Shown here piece after piece: positions 8,451 through 17,056 of a DNA stretch of 64,000 bases. Position 1 is the stretch's first letter. The number at the start of each line of letters is the position of its first letter. Both the position numbers and the translations under genes were made by a program. This DNA is from Desulfobacteraceae bacterium Eth-SRB1 (GTDB lineage: Bacteria > Desulfobacterota > Desulfobacteria > Desulfobacterales > ETH-SRB1). The stretch spans positions 1,166,790-1,230,789 of the forward strand of contig RPGP01000001.1 in the NCBI GenBank assembly GCA_004193555.1, read 5' to 3'. The notes under the pieces were generated by a model that worked only from the letters and a program-made list of their open reading frames with translations, did not search any database and was not told the DNA's origin.

Positions 8451-9224
8451 ATGAAGAATTTCGAGGATGATTTTTATAGATTACTAAAACTGCTTAAGAT
8501 ACGAGAACCGTTCGCATTTAATCGGTTTTCGGATGGTGAACTGTATATTTTGCAGAATAAAGAACTAATTCTGGATTCTGCGCAGGTCAAAGTGGGGCAG
8601 AACGTTACAGAGGGTATATACCAATCCGAAGACTTCAAAAGATTTCACCCTGAAGAGCATTCATTCTACAGGGATAGGTTGGTTGAGGCCTTTAAGTTCA
8701 AAAAAAGAAATTATTTCAAAGGATTGAGTTGCAGATGTTGCGTTGGCAATGAAAGCTTTCAGTGGCAGCTTGATTTTCACGGCAAATATGATAGAAATTT
8801 TACTTGGGCCAATCTTCTGGTGAATGGAAACTACCCCAAATTTATACACGAAATGTATCCAGTGTTTAATACGTATAAAACCGTGTTTGTATGCAATGAG
8901 AACGCTGATTTGTCTGTCTTACCCTTTCTGGTTAAGGATTTCAGAGTTGGGTACAATGCCATGGTTCAAGACTATGGTTTAATCGAAGGAATAAAAAGCT
9001 GGATTAACGAAAATAACATTAAAGGTCATTTGTTCCTTTTTTCGGCCTCTTCATTCAGTAAAATGGCCATTCATCAGCTCTATGAATTTTGTGACAGGAA
9101 TACCTATATTGATGTTGGTACTACCTTAAATCCATTTATGGACATGAGAATCGATAGAACGTATTTAAAATCCTTTTGGCTTGGTGCAAAAGGATCAGAT
9201 ATTAGCAAAATATGTATCTGGTAA
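8451..9224 (+). CDS. GT-D fold (DUF1792-like) glycosyltransferase
   Basis: A 257-aa protein whose N-terminal RFSDGE (residues 25-30) is the nucleotide-sugar/metal motif of the GT-D glycosyltransferase fold, first described for a streptococcal adhesin-modifying galactosyl/glucosyltransferase. Later segments, such as FLFSASSFSKMAIHQLY and TYIDVGTTLNPFMD, match the C-terminal part of that family, where bound product is positioned. An in-frame ATG at 8427 exists, but ATG 8451 has AGGA six bases upstream and puts the motif at the usual depth. Donor and acceptor are unknown. Coupled position after the previous gene suggests one operon. Confidence 0.75.
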   Translation: MKNFEDDFYRLLKLLKIREPFAFNRFSDGELYILQNKELILDSAQVKVGQNVTEGIYQSEDFKRFHPEEHSFYRDRLVEAFKFKKRNYFKGLSCRCCVGNESFQWQLDFHGKYDRNFTWANLLVNGNYPKFIHEMYPVFNTYKTVFVCNENADLSVLPFLVKDFRVGYNAMVQDYGLIEGIKSWINENNIKGHLFLFSASSFSKMAIHQLYEFCDRNTYIDVGTTLNPFMDMRIDRTYLKSFWLGAKGSDISKICIW

Positions 9225-9288
9225 TTGCAAATCAACAATTTCTTTTCGTGAGAACTAAACAACAATAGCGCTCATTTTTGGTAACTAT

Positions 9289-10203
9289 ATGATTATAATC
9301 AATCTTATGGGTGGTTTGGGAAACCAGATGTTTCAGTATGCTGCGGCAAAACAACTTTCGATTATCCATAACACAACACTTAAGATCGATGCCTCAAACT
9401 TTAAGAAACTTACTTCTAACAATGAACATGTCTTTCAATTAGATTGTTTTCGAATAACTACCCAGCAAGCATCCAAGGAGGAAGTGAACAAATATAAAAC
9501 ACCGGGAAGCCGATTAAGAAACCTCATCGGCTTGGTCAGCAGGACATTGCCCGGCCATGCAACCGATAAGAATCTCGATTTGTTGTACGAAGAGCCGGAT
9601 GGATCAGCGTTCAAAGACGTTTTTCTGGATCTTGGGCCTGATAGATATCTGATCGGCTACTTTAACTCCTATAAATATTTTAGTGCCATCCGGGATATTT
9701 TAATTAACGAGTACACTCCAAAAAGCGATATTAGTGCACCGGCACAGGAGATGATAAAACAAATCGAGAATACAAATTCAGTCAGCATACACATTCGGCG
9801 AGGAGATTACTTTTCAGATCCAGGTGTTCGTCAATGCATTGAAGGAATCATTACCGACAATTATTACCATAATGCGCTTGAATACATATTTCAAAGGACG
9901 AATACACCTCACTTTTATATTTTTTCAGATGACATGCCCTGGGTCATAAAAAATTTTAGGGTTCCAGCCAGTGTTACATATGTGAACATTAATCCTCCAC
10001 AAAGAGGTTTAGAAGACCTGTGGATGATGAGCAGATGTAAGCATAACATCACTGCTGGAGGGAGCACTTTCAGCTGGTGGGCTGCATACCTGAACCGTAA
10101 TGCGGATAAGATCGTTGTGAGAAGCAAAAAAACCAGCAACGATATCAAATATAATCATCCCGATGATTATTTCCCCCCGGAATGGCAAATAGTACCGTCA
10201 TAA
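9289..10203 (+). CDS. Family GT11 alpha-1,2-fucosyltransferase-like enzyme
   Basis: A 304-aa GT11 enzyme that transfers L-fucose from GDP-fucose, typically in alpha-1,2 linkage. The sequence shows the N-terminal INLMGGLGNQMFQYA, the central SIHIRRGDY (the GDP-fucose-binding HxRRGDY motif), FYIFSDDMPW, and C-terminal NITAGGSTFSWWAAY, all diagnostic. No GDP-fucose synthase other than the GMD-like SDR at 1027-2031 is in the window, so the donor pathway is only partly represented here. It is preceded by a 64-base gap and followed by the acetyltransferase gene. Confidence 0.9.
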   Translation: MIIINLMGGLGNQMFQYAAAKQLSIIHNTTLKIDASNFKKLTSNNEHVFQLDCFRITTQQASKEEVNKYKTPGSRLRNLIGLVSRTLPGHATDKNLDLLYEEPDGSAFKDVFLDLGPDRYLIGYFNSYKYFSAIRDILINEYTPKSDISAPAQEMIKQIENTNSVSIHIRRGDYFSDPGVRQCIEGIITDNYYHNALEYIFQRTNTPHFYIFSDDMPWVIKNFRVPASVTYVNINPPQRGLEDLWMMSRCKHNITAGGSTFSWWAAYLNRNADKIVVRSKKTSNDIKYNHPDDYFPPEWQIVPS

Positions 10204-10248
10204 ATTTAAAACAACGTATTTTCTGGAATAACACTAAGAATTCAAAGC

Positions 10249-10971
10249 ATGAATCGATTTCAAATCCTGGATTGGGATTCAGAATTTTTCGGAATTCCAG
10301 TCGCTCAAATTCTTCCGGCCAAACTTTCGGTGGGGGAACTCGATCAGGTTATTTCTCGCCTGAAAAAGGAAAAAGTTAAGTTGGCGTACTGGGCCTCAAA
10401 CCCGAATGATGAAGAATCGCAAAGGGGAGCGCAGCTTTTTCATGGTTTTTTGGCCGACAAAAAAGTTACCTTTGTCATTGAAATCAATCAGATATATCAG
10501 CAACCTAATACTTTTGACTGGGTTATTGAAGAATATTCTGATATATTGCCCTGTACAGATTTGGAAAACCTTGCCATTCAGGCTGGGATTTGTTCAAGGT
10601 TTAAGCGTGATTTTCGGATCCCGGAAAGAAAATTTGTCGATTTGTATCTGCTGTGGATACGAAATTCGGTGAATAGACAAATGGCTGATGCGGTATTAGT
10701 GGCACATTTATCGGGGAACATCGTAGGGATGGTCACGGTAGCGGAGAAAAATGGACGTGGCTGTATCGGTTTGCTTGCGGTAAACGAGTATATGCAAGGG
10801 AAAAATCTTGGTGTTGCTCTGGTGCGGGCGGTACAGGACTGGGCGCGGGGGAGGGGATTGATGTCTGCGCAGGTCGTTACGCAGGGAGAAAACATCGCCG
10901 CTTGTAACTTGTACAAAAAATGTGGATACAGGATTGAAAGAATTGAATATTTTTATCATTTCTGGATTTGA
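10249..10971 (+). CDS. WecD-like GNAT N-acetyltransferase
   Basis: GNAT-fold acetyltransferase of 240 aa. The N-terminus, ILDWDSEFFGIPVA, is the hallmark of WecD/RffC, which acetylates dTDP-4-amino-4,6-dideoxy-D-galactose to give dTDP-Fuc4NAc. The acetyl-CoA site is seen as GLLAVNEYMQGKNLGVALV (motif A) near residue 175. The neighbour just downstream encodes the matching aminotransferase (WecE-like), separated by two bases, which strongly supports this substrate. The stop TGA lies at 10969-10971. Confidence 0.8.
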   Translation: MNRFQILDWDSEFFGIPVAQILPAKLSVGELDQVISRLKKEKVKLAYWASNPNDEESQRGAQLFHGFLADKKVTFVIEINQIYQQPNTFDWVIEEYSDILPCTDLENLAIQAGICSRFKRDFRIPERKFVDLYLLWIRNSVNRQMADAVLVAHLSGNIVGMVTVAEKNGRGCIGLLAVNEYMQGKNLGVALVRAVQDWARGRGLMSAQVVTQGENIAACNLYKKCGYRIERIEYFYHFWI

Positions 10972-10973
10972 TC

Positions 10974-12107
10974 ATGAAGATACCCTTTAATAAGCCGTAC
11001 TTTACAGGTAAAGAAACGGAATATATCAAGCAGGCGGTCGAAACCGGCAAGATCTCAGGCGGCGGTCTTTTCACTGGGAAATGCCAACATTTTTTCGAAA
11101 CACGTTATGGTTTCAATAAGTCTCTCCTGACATCTTCCTGCACAGATGCTTTGGAAATGGCCGCCATCCTTTGTGGCATAGAACCAGGGGACGAGGTCAT
11201 TGCTCCGAGTTTCACATTCGTATCCACAGTCAATGCGTTTGTTTTGAGGGGAGCAAAAATCATATTTGCAGACAGTGAAGAGTCAACACCCAATATTGAT
11301 GTCGCAATGATAGAGCCTTTGGTCACGTCAAAGACAAAGGTGATCGTGCCTGTGCATTATGCAGGCATGGCGTGTAATATGAGTGGGATTTTTGAATTAG
11401 CGCAGATGTATAACCTCTTGGTTGTCGAAGATGCTGCGCAAGCGGTTGATTCGTATTATCAGGGAAAGCCGCTCGGATCTCTTGGTCATATGGCGACCTT
11501 TTCTTTTCATGAGACAAAGAATGTCATTTCCGGAGAGGGAGGCATGTTGGTCGTTAATGATGATAAATTTTCGAAACGTTCTGAAATAATTTGGGAAAAG
11601 GGTACAAACCGGGCGGCATTTTTCCGTGGAGAAGTGGACAAATACGGATGGGTGGATATTGGTTCATCGTTTCTGCCTTCGGATATCATTGCCGCTTTTT
11701 TGTACGCTCAGCTTGAACATATCGACGATATCCAGAACAGACGAAAAAAAATTTGGAATTTCTATTGGGATGGATTAAAAATTCTGGAGACAAAGGGGAT
11801 ACTCAAGTTACCGCATATTCCGGAATATGCAACAAATAACGGTCATATGTTCTATCTGATATGCGCTGATTTGGTCCAGAGGAATCGACTAATTGAGTAC
11901 TTGAAAGCTCAGGGAATTATGGCCGTATTCCATTATCTTTCTCTTCATAAAAGCCCTTTTTACGAAAAGCAATATGATGGGAGAGAATTGCCGAATTCTG
12001 ACAGGTATAGTGATTGTTTGCTGAGACTTCCTTTGTATTACGAGCTGAGTGACAATGATCTTGAAGTAATTATTGCCAGCGTTCTTTCTTTTTTCAGGTA
12101 TGAGTGA
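10974..12107 (+). CDS. wecE: dTDP-4-amino-4,6-dideoxygalactose transaminase (WecE-like)
   Basis: PLP-dependent sugar aminotransferase (DegT/DnrJ/EryC1/StrS fold), 378 aa versus about 376 for WecE. Features are the N-terminal IPFNKPYFTGKE, the cofactor region LTSSCTDALEMA, the catalytic lysine in SFHETKNVISGEGG, and the FHYLSLHKSPFY block typical of WecE/RffA. It converts dTDP-4-keto-6-deoxyglucose to the 4-aminogalactose. An in-frame TTG at 10968 overlaps the previous stop, but ATG 10974 matches the family start. Forms a pair with the WecD-like gene. RmlA/RmlB needed for the precursor are not in this window. Confidence 0.85.
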   Translation: MKIPFNKPYFTGKETEYIKQAVETGKISGGGLFTGKCQHFFETRYGFNKSLLTSSCTDALEMAAILCGIEPGDEVIAPSFTFVSTVNAFVLRGAKIIFADSEESTPNIDVAMIEPLVTSKTKVIVPVHYAGMACNMSGIFELAQMYNLLVVEDAAQAVDSYYQGKPLGSLGHMATFSFHETKNVISGEGGMLVVNDDKFSKRSEIIWEKGTNRAAFFRGEVDKYGWVDIGSSFLPSDIIAAFLYAQLEHIDDIQNRRKKIWNFYWDGLKILETKGILKLPHIPEYATNNGHMFYLICADLVQRNRLIEYLKAQGIMAVFHYLSLHKSPFYEKQYDGRELPNSDRYSDCLLRLPLYYELSDNDLEVIIASVLSFFRYE

Positions 12108-12275
12108 AAGCAAGCCAATATGTGAGAAGTTTTTTTATTGCGTTGTGTACAGTCAAATCTATTTATTTGTTGATTTATTTACTTCTCCATATGATTCTAA
12201 AATAGCAGGTGTCTATAAATAGTCTGATAATTTGTGACGGGAATAAGCGTATAACAAGCATTAGCCACTGTCGCG

Positions 12276-13421
12276 TTAGTGCAAGCCGGGAGTAAAAACC
12301 TCTTTCGATGGCCTTCTAATAGGAGTTTTAACAGGTATTTTGCTATTGTGATCCAGAAATTTTTGAATAGCTACTTTCACCTTATCAACTGTTAATTCTT
12401 CGAGACATTTGCTTATGCCACTATCATTACAGCCTTTTTGATGACATGGCGCACAATCACAATCCGGGATGACGACGCTGTGCATTTCACCCGGAGGCGC
12501 CCATTCACTCCAGACAGAAGGGCCGTAAATAGTTATGGTGGGGGTGCCGACAGCCGCGGCGATATGTGGAGCCGCACTATCCACACCTACATGCAGGCTG
12601 CTCAATCTGAGTACTCCGGCCAGTTCATCAAGGGTAGTTTTGCCGGTAAGGTTAAAAATTTGTCCCTTGCATTTACTTACAATATTAATTGATTTTTCTT
12701 TTTCTTCAGGCGCTCCGACAATAACGGTTGAAATTCCATATTTTTCATGTAACCAGTCAATAATTTGCACCCATTTCTCATAACCCCATTCTTTGTACTG
12801 CCATCTTGAAAAAGGATTTAATGTAATCCAGCGGTTCGCAGTCGTTACGCCCTCATGATATAGAAGTTGCTTGACGCTTTTTCTGGCTTTTTCAGAAATC
12901 CAGAGCTTTGGAATACCATCTTTTGTGTTTATACCAAAGCTTCTCACAACCAGAAGAGATTGCTCTGCGGCGGCGTAAATTCTTTCTTTGGGAGGTAGAG
13001 GATCAGCAAGGTGTGTAAATAAAAGGTTGCGCCATTTGAGGCCACGATAAAGCAAGGCAGCCCTGATTTGAGCGCCTGACAAAAGAGCCATGTAAGCCCC
13101 CCTGTCATCGGAACGGAGATCAAAAACCAAATCAAAATGCTCTCCGCGCAAATTGCTAATAAAGGATACTTGTTTCTTTGCCCTTTCTAAAAGATTTCCC
13201 TTATACTGTGTTACCTCAAAAATTTTATGGATATGCGGATCAGCCTCAAGAAGTGAACCAAAGCTTTCCCTCAAAAGAACGGAAACATTTGCCTGCGGAT
13301 ATGTCTCCTTTACAGCACGGAAAGTAGGAGTAGCCCACACTACATCACCGATATCACCAAGCTGTATGATGAGGATGCTTTTAATTTTTCTTTTAAATTT
13401 ATTGCAGCCTTTAATTATCAT
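12276..13421 (-). CDS. Family GT9 (heptosyltransferase-like) glycosyltransferase
   Basis: GT-B enzyme of 381 aa related to WaaC/WaaF, which build the LPS inner core from ADP-heptose. The N-terminal SILIIQLGDIGDVVWATPTF is the GT9 signature. The donor site is GVDSAAPHIAAAVGTPTI followed by YGPS. Near the C-terminus a cysteine cluster (CDCAPCHQKGCND) is common in deltaproteobacterial members. The gene is transcribed towards the end of the glycan operon and is separated from it by 168 bases in which I see nothing. Exact sugar specificity is unknown. Confidence 0.85.
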   Translation of the reverse strand: MIIKGCNKFKRKIKSILIIQLGDIGDVVWATPTFRAVKETYPQANVSVLLRESFGSLLEADPHIHKIFEVTQYKGNLLERAKKQVSFISNLRGEHFDLVFDLRSDDRGAYMALLSGAQIRAALLYRGLKWRNLLFTHLADPLPPKERIYAAAEQSLLVVRSFGINTKDGIPKLWISEKARKSVKQLLYHEGVTTANRWITLNPFSRWQYKEWGYEKWVQIIDWLHEKYGISTVIVGAPEEKEKSINIVSKCKGQIFNLTGKTTLDELAGVLRLSSLHVGVDSAAPHIAAAVGTPTITIYGPSVWSEWAPPGEMHSVVIPDCDCAPCHQKGCNDSGISKCLEELTVDKVKVAIQKFLDHNSKIPVKTPIRRPSKEVFTPGLH

Positions 13422-13482
13422 TCCTGCTTTCTTATCAAAAACCAGCAGGATTTTGCAACAGGCAAAAATTGTAGCAAATTTA

Positions 13483-13540
13483 TAACTATTCAGCCACCCC
13501 GGTTAAATATGTCCTACGGAATTTAACAAGGCTGAGGCGA
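13483..13540 (+). repeat. Fragment of the GxxExxY-leader repeat
   Basis: Begins TAACTATTCAGCCACCCCGG and continues with the ggttaaatat-gtcctacgga-atttaacaagg block. The same block opens the longer copies at 29555 and 48854. Here the repeat breaks off after about 58 bases and abuts the 3' end of the ATPase remnant. Confidence 0.7.
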
Positions 13541-13549
13541 CGATATCTT

Positions 13550-13800
13550 TTAACAGCCCGATAACCATAGTCTAAAGACTGGATCTACAACCTGCCAAAC
13601 CTGATTCTTCTTTTCAATTAAATCCATTCGCTCAAGTTTTTTTTGAGCATATTGAATCCCGCCAACAGATAGTTTATGCTTATTCATATACTCGGTTGAA
13701 AGAATCTTTGCGTTTGGATTAACAGCTAACGCTTTTAATAATAATATTTGCGGGCTGGTCAGTCCCAGCACAATGCCTTCATAACAAGGGAATTAATCAT
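13550..13800 (-). pseudogene. AAA ATPase remnant: start codons fused to C-terminal winged helix
   Basis: The 74-codon open part (13550-13771) encodes a winged-helix C-terminus (GLTSPQILLLKALAVNP, then GGIQYAQKKLERMDLI and VVDPVFRLWL) typical of COG1672-type single-domain ATPases. Upstream, ATG at 13800 begins MINSLVMK, which corresponds to the first codons of the better-preserved relative at 28945 (MANPFIMR). All the ATPase core between is missing and the join is out of frame. An internal deletion therefore removed the P-loop domain while leaving both ends and the leader DNA. Confidence 0.7.
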
Positions 13801-13945
13801 ACTTTATGTCTTTCATTATTTTCAATTATTGATTCTGCTTAAAAAGTCAAGTATAGATTTGTTTGAAAAGGCCGGATCGTAGCTATTATGGCTGATTTAC
13901 TTCTTTTCTCCGGGTTCTACGTGATATGTGGTAAAAAGCCTACGT
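13801..13945. repeat. Leader region shared with the ATPase remnant at 28.9 kb
   Basis: The DNA upstream of the ATPase remnant (tctttcattattttc, attgattctgctta, aggccgg, attatggctgatttactt, ctccgggtt) recurs in the same order and orientation at about 28947-29090 upstream of the second ATPase remnant. The two copies differ by scattered substitutions and small indels, so they are an old duplication. No promoter was recognised in it. Confidence 0.7.
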
Positions 13946-14024
13946 CTTTCGCAGACCTCGGGGTATTTTTTAAAGCTCTCTACCTGAAAATGACAGATCA
14001 TAAGGCAGGATGAACTCGTATTTT

Positions 14025-15416
14025 TTATTCTGCTCCTGCCTGTTCAGGTTGATGACGCCTTTCCTCGTTAATAAAATAGCCACCGGTCTTAGGGGCGCCC
14101 TTAAAAATAATCTTGTTTTGGTCTCGTAGTTTTTTTATCCATCGTTCGATGGTCTTTGCCGGGATATGAAGCTGTTCCGAAAGCTCTGGTATCCTCAAGC
14201 CGGGTTTATTTTTGATGCAATCCATCAAGCTGTTTACTCCCTCACTTACTCCCTCACTTACTCCCTCACTTACTCCCTCGCTAATCGACATGAGGGTGCT
14301 GAAAGTCACCAAGACACCACCGCCAGTCTCCTCCACATCGAAGCTAACCTCAGGGTATGCTTCAAGCTCTTTACGAATACGGATAAATCCACTCCCATAT
14401 TTTTCGATATTTTTTGTCAGATAAAAGGCTTCAGCGATTAATTTGTTACGGATATGCGACTGATAGGAATCAGTTTTGATTTCTTCGATGGTGAGACCAC
14501 CATAGAATTTCCCCGGATTAAAGATAGTGATCCGGTCATCAAAAACTTTGATTTGAATATCAGAAGAGTTGGCATAATCACGATGCACAACAGCATTCAA
14601 CATGGCTTCGCGCAGTGCTGGCAAAGGATAAGCAAATCTCTCCTTGCGTTGCAGGCTGCCATCAAACTCAAACGCCACGCTGATATGTGAAATGAGAAAC
14701 TTCATTGCCTGCTCAACAGCATCAAACAGGGTATCTGTAATCTGGCGATCATCTATGATCATTGTTGGAGTTTTAAAACGACCGACATGGATATGATGAC
14801 GCAACGGATTATTGGCAAACAGAAGCATGGCCGCCAAAGTGGGTCGATTGTTTACAACATACTTGAGTTTTTCAAGAGCCAGCAACGGAGATTTATCCAG
14901 AGTGAAACGATCGCACTGATTAACCTGATCGATAAATTGTTCAATTTTGCTTATAGAAAGAGAATCGAGATCTTCCCGGGGAGCTTCATAGGCATCCCAG
15001 GAAAGTTGTAACGACTGCATGTATAGATCGGTAATTTCATTCAAACTGAGCTGATGATTGGAACTGGCGATCCGTTTAAAATATTTCCCCCTGGTATTGA
15101 TCGGTTTAACAGGATACTCACTGATGCGTATAGCAACAACAGTTCGGCCATCGATATCAAACGCTTCAATATCCGGAATAATAGAGGGGCTCGTCGAAGA
15201 TTTTATCTGTCCCAGCCATTTATTGAGCGTCTCATTGCCCAGACTTACCCCCGGGACAGCGCCGTTGTCCTCAACTCCTACCAGCACAGTTCCACCATTT
15301 GCATTGGCAAAAGCCACGAGTGTTTCAATCGATTTACGGTCGAATGAGGATTTATATTCAAGTGTCAGCGATTCACCAATACGAATCAGCTCATTAATGT
15401 CAGTTGATGCAATCAC
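14025..15416 (-). CDS. AlbA_2 / HATPase_c_4 domain protein (RecG-related putative regulator)
   Basis: A 463-aa protein. The N-terminal AlbA_2 (Schlafen-like) domain shows ESLTLEYKSS and FANANGGTVLVGVEDNG. The middle domain contains REAMLNAVVHRDY, INPG-type IFNPGKF and EKYGSGF, the GHKL-like ATP-binding segment of this family. A linker of four SEGV repeats leads to a C-terminal winged helix (IPELSEQLHIPAKTIERW). Such proteins are usually annotated as transcriptional regulators or ATP-dependent helicase-related; the function is not established. It stands alone between remnants. The linker repeats are perfect at the DNA level, so the length is probably variable. Confidence 0.8.
   Translation of the reverse strand: MIASTDINELIRIGESLTLEYKSSFDRKSIETLVAFANANGGTVLVGVEDNGAVPGVSLGNETLNKWLGQIKSSTSPSIIPDIEAFDIDGRTVVAIRISEYPVKPINTRGKYFKRIASSNHQLSLNEITDLYMQSLQLSWDAYEAPREDLDSLSISKIEQFIDQVNQCDRFTLDKSPLLALEKLKYVVNNRPTLAAMLLFANNPLRHHIHVGRFKTPTMIIDDRQITDTLFDAVEQAMKFLISHISVAFEFDGSLQRKERFAYPLPALREAMLNAVVHRDYANSSDIQIKVFDDRITIFNPGKFYGGLTIEEIKTDSYQSHIRNKLIAEAFYLTKNIEKYGSGFIRIRKELEAYPEVSFDVEETGGGVLVTFSTLMSISEGVSEGVSEGVSEGVNSLMDCIKNKPGLRIPELSEQLHIPAKTIERWIKKLRDQNKIIFKGAPKTGGYFINEERRHQPEQAGAE
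14235..14282. repeat. 12-bp tandem repeat x4 (SEGV linker)
   Basis: Four head-to-tail copies of TACTCCCTCACT, the last with one change, encode SEGV repeats in the AlbA_2 protein on the minus strand. A unit length divisible by three allows expansion or contraction without frameshift. Confidence 0.9.
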
Positions 15417-15522
15417 AAGTATCCTCTATCATATTCCATATATAGCTTTAAATAAAAAAGCCTCTTTCAGTGGTAACCTAATCTGCGTCAATTATTTATA
15501 CAATGCGCTTTTTCCTAACAGT

Positions 15523-15680
15523 CTTCAGCCTATCCACCTGAGTATTCACCTTAATTTCTTTGTATTTAAACCTATCTGCGTTCATCTGTGCCTGCCCCGC
15601 CTGCCTCGTGAAATTCATGCCAATGAGAAGCGAAGCGTATTTCACTGGGGTAGGTCAGATGATCGTACTGGGGTGAGGGG
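15523..15680 (-). repeat. GxxExxY-leader repeat, reverse copy, with decayed gene start
   Basis: Read on the minus strand this is the conserved leader (gtacgatc, ctgacctaccccagtgaaata, cgcttcgcttctcattgg, ggcaggcggggcaggcacag) followed by ATGAACGCAGATAGGTTTAA, which encodes the usual first residues of GxxExxY proteins (MNADRFKYKEI). The frame then runs into another repeat module (CTTCAGCCTATCCACCTGAG on the plus strand, from 15523), so the gene body is gone. The rest of 15417-15916 shows nothing I can identify. Confidence 0.7.
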
Positions 15681-15916
15681 CTGAATTGTTAGTATTCTTT
15701 TTTGCCGCCAAACTCAAGGATTTTTTATAAAATGGGAATCCAGGTCGGTGGGCGTGGGAGGATATGAATGGTCGCGGGGTCACGAGGTACGGCGTGGGAT
15801 AGTTTTTCTTGATAACCATTATTCGTCGAGTATAATAGTCATTGTTTTAATTGTTCTGTCGTGTGCTGTCGACAAAAGGAGGGGTTATGCTAAATGAGCT
15901 CTTCGGTATTCGCAGT

Positions 15917-16216
15917 TCAGCCTGTAGCCAATTTCGGCATTTTCTCAGGTTTCTCAAATTGATTAAGGCGATGTGTTGTCAAATCATATGCGGCTTGAGC
16001 GTTCATCCAAAACTCTGCGCTCATGCCAAGCGCTGCTTCCAGAAGCTGGGCCATCTTGGGTGAAATGCCCCGCTTTTCACGACAGATCTCATTGATTACT
16101 CGCGGATTAACTCCTATATGACGCGCCAGGGCCGACTGAGAAATACCTAATGGTCCCAAAAGATCTTCATAAAGAAATTTTCCCGGATGGGTGCTAACGC
16201 GAAATTCAGGTAACAT
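15917..16216 (-). CDS. higA: HigA-type antitoxin
   Basis: A 99-aa XRE-family helix-turn-helix protein of the HigA addiction-module type. The sequence THPGKFLYEDLLGPLGISQS at the N-terminus, HIGVNPRVINEICREKRGIS in the recognition-helix region, and ALGMSAEFWMNAQAAYDL towards the end are family signatures. It neutralises the HigB toxin and normally represses its own operon. The toxin gene precedes it and overlaps by 11 bases, the usual higBA order. Confidence 0.9.
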   Translation of the reverse strand: MLPEFRVSTHPGKFLYEDLLGPLGISQSALARHIGVNPRVINEICREKRGISPKMAQLLEAALGMSAEFWMNAQAAYDLTTHRLNQFEKPEKMPKLATG

Positions 16217-16433
16217 AGTTAAACCTCCTCACGTGCAGCGCAGGCGCTTGCGCCGCGTGATGGTAGTCTATCAATTGCACTTTGTATGCGTGCTCATTAA
16301 TCCATTTGAAAACAATTCGAAACTGATCGTTTATACGAATGGAATAAAAACCTGCCAGATCGCCAGAAAGCTTCTCAAGTCGATTTCCAGGCGGAATCCG
16401 AAGCTGTTCCAACCTTGTAACAAAATTTATCAT
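16206..16433 (-). CDS. higB: HigB-type toxin, probably 5'-truncated
   Basis: RelE-superfamily ribosome-dependent mRNA endonuclease. The visible 75 aa include LRIPPGNRLEKLSGD, FYSIRINDQFRIVFKW and VQLIDYHH, the core of HigB. Full-length HigB is about 92 aa; the matching frame continues upstream (ELEKSVIKKLD before the first Met) but meets a stop with no start codon about 24 codons back. The first strand and helix are therefore missing or shifted out of frame. The toxin may be inactive while the antitoxin remains intact. Confidence 0.75.
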   Translation of the reverse strand: MINFVTRLEQLRIPPGNRLEKLSGDLAGFYSIRINDQFRIVFKWINEHAYKVQLIDYHHAAQAPALHVRRFNYVT

Positions 16434-16616
16434 ATCCAGCTTCTTGATAACGCTTTTTTCAAGCTCCGAGCAATATCGTAATGTCTGGCGATATATTCCA
16501 TGTCATGACCCTGGGAGAGCAAATTATCAATATTGCCCAAATTAGCATTATTAATAATTTGAGGGATTCTTTGTTGATTTATCCCCATTAATATTTATCA
16601 GTTATCTTAATAAATC

Positions 16617-16783
16617 GTAACTTCTCAAAAAGTCTGGGTAGATGTTGTGTTTTGTCACCCAAACCCTTTACGGCAACACGGTTGCCTTGCTCCCAATTGA
16701 GGTTGTATTGACATATGGATCGAGGCAACCATGTTGCCGGAACAACGGAGGACAACAAATACCCCAAGTTTTTGAGAAGTTAC
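16617..16783. mobile_element. Palindromic MITE-like element, 15-bp terminal inverted repeats
   Basis: Perfect 15-bp terminal inverted repeats (GTAACTTCTCAAAAA left, TTTTTGAGAAGTTAC right) enclose 137 bases without coding capacity. Internal stem segments include GGCAACACGGTTGCC and GGCAACCATGTTGCC. It lies in the 620-base stretch upstream of higB, which otherwise holds only a 52-codon frame with no recognisable product (16430-16588, minus strand). Confidence 0.7.
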
Positions 16784-16835
16784 AATGAATCAACTCGGCA
16801 TCCCCGAAGAAAAGTATTGCAAAGAGATCAAGTGT

Positions 16836-16955
16836 GATGAACTCGTAAAAAGTCCCAACTTTTCATTTTGACCACAACATATAGTGCTATTGGCCCTTAT
16901 TATACCCAATATATTGTGGCGGGAAATCGATTTTCCGACTTTTTACGAGACCATC
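16836..16955. mobile_element. MITE, family GATG...TCGTAAAAAGTC
   Basis: Ends are GATGAACTCGTAAAAAGTC on the left and the inverse GACTTTTTACGAGACCATC on the right. The element is flanked directly by the 6-bp repeat AAGTGT (16830-16835 and 16956-16961), which looks like a target-site duplication. Related elements lie at 26282-26459 and 32917-33045. No open frame inside. Confidence 0.75.
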
Positions 16956-17056
16956 AAGTGTAGATCAGAAAACAATTCATAATCATATGTTCTGGGCTTG
17001 GCGTCGCAAGTAACTGACGTGGTAATAATTCGCCTTGATTCTTTCTGATCTTCTCT

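Noticed and set aside
16430-16588. 52-codon frame upstream of higB as a third module gene
   Set aside because: No similarity to HigB N-termini or any known family; weak start context, so not listed as a gene.
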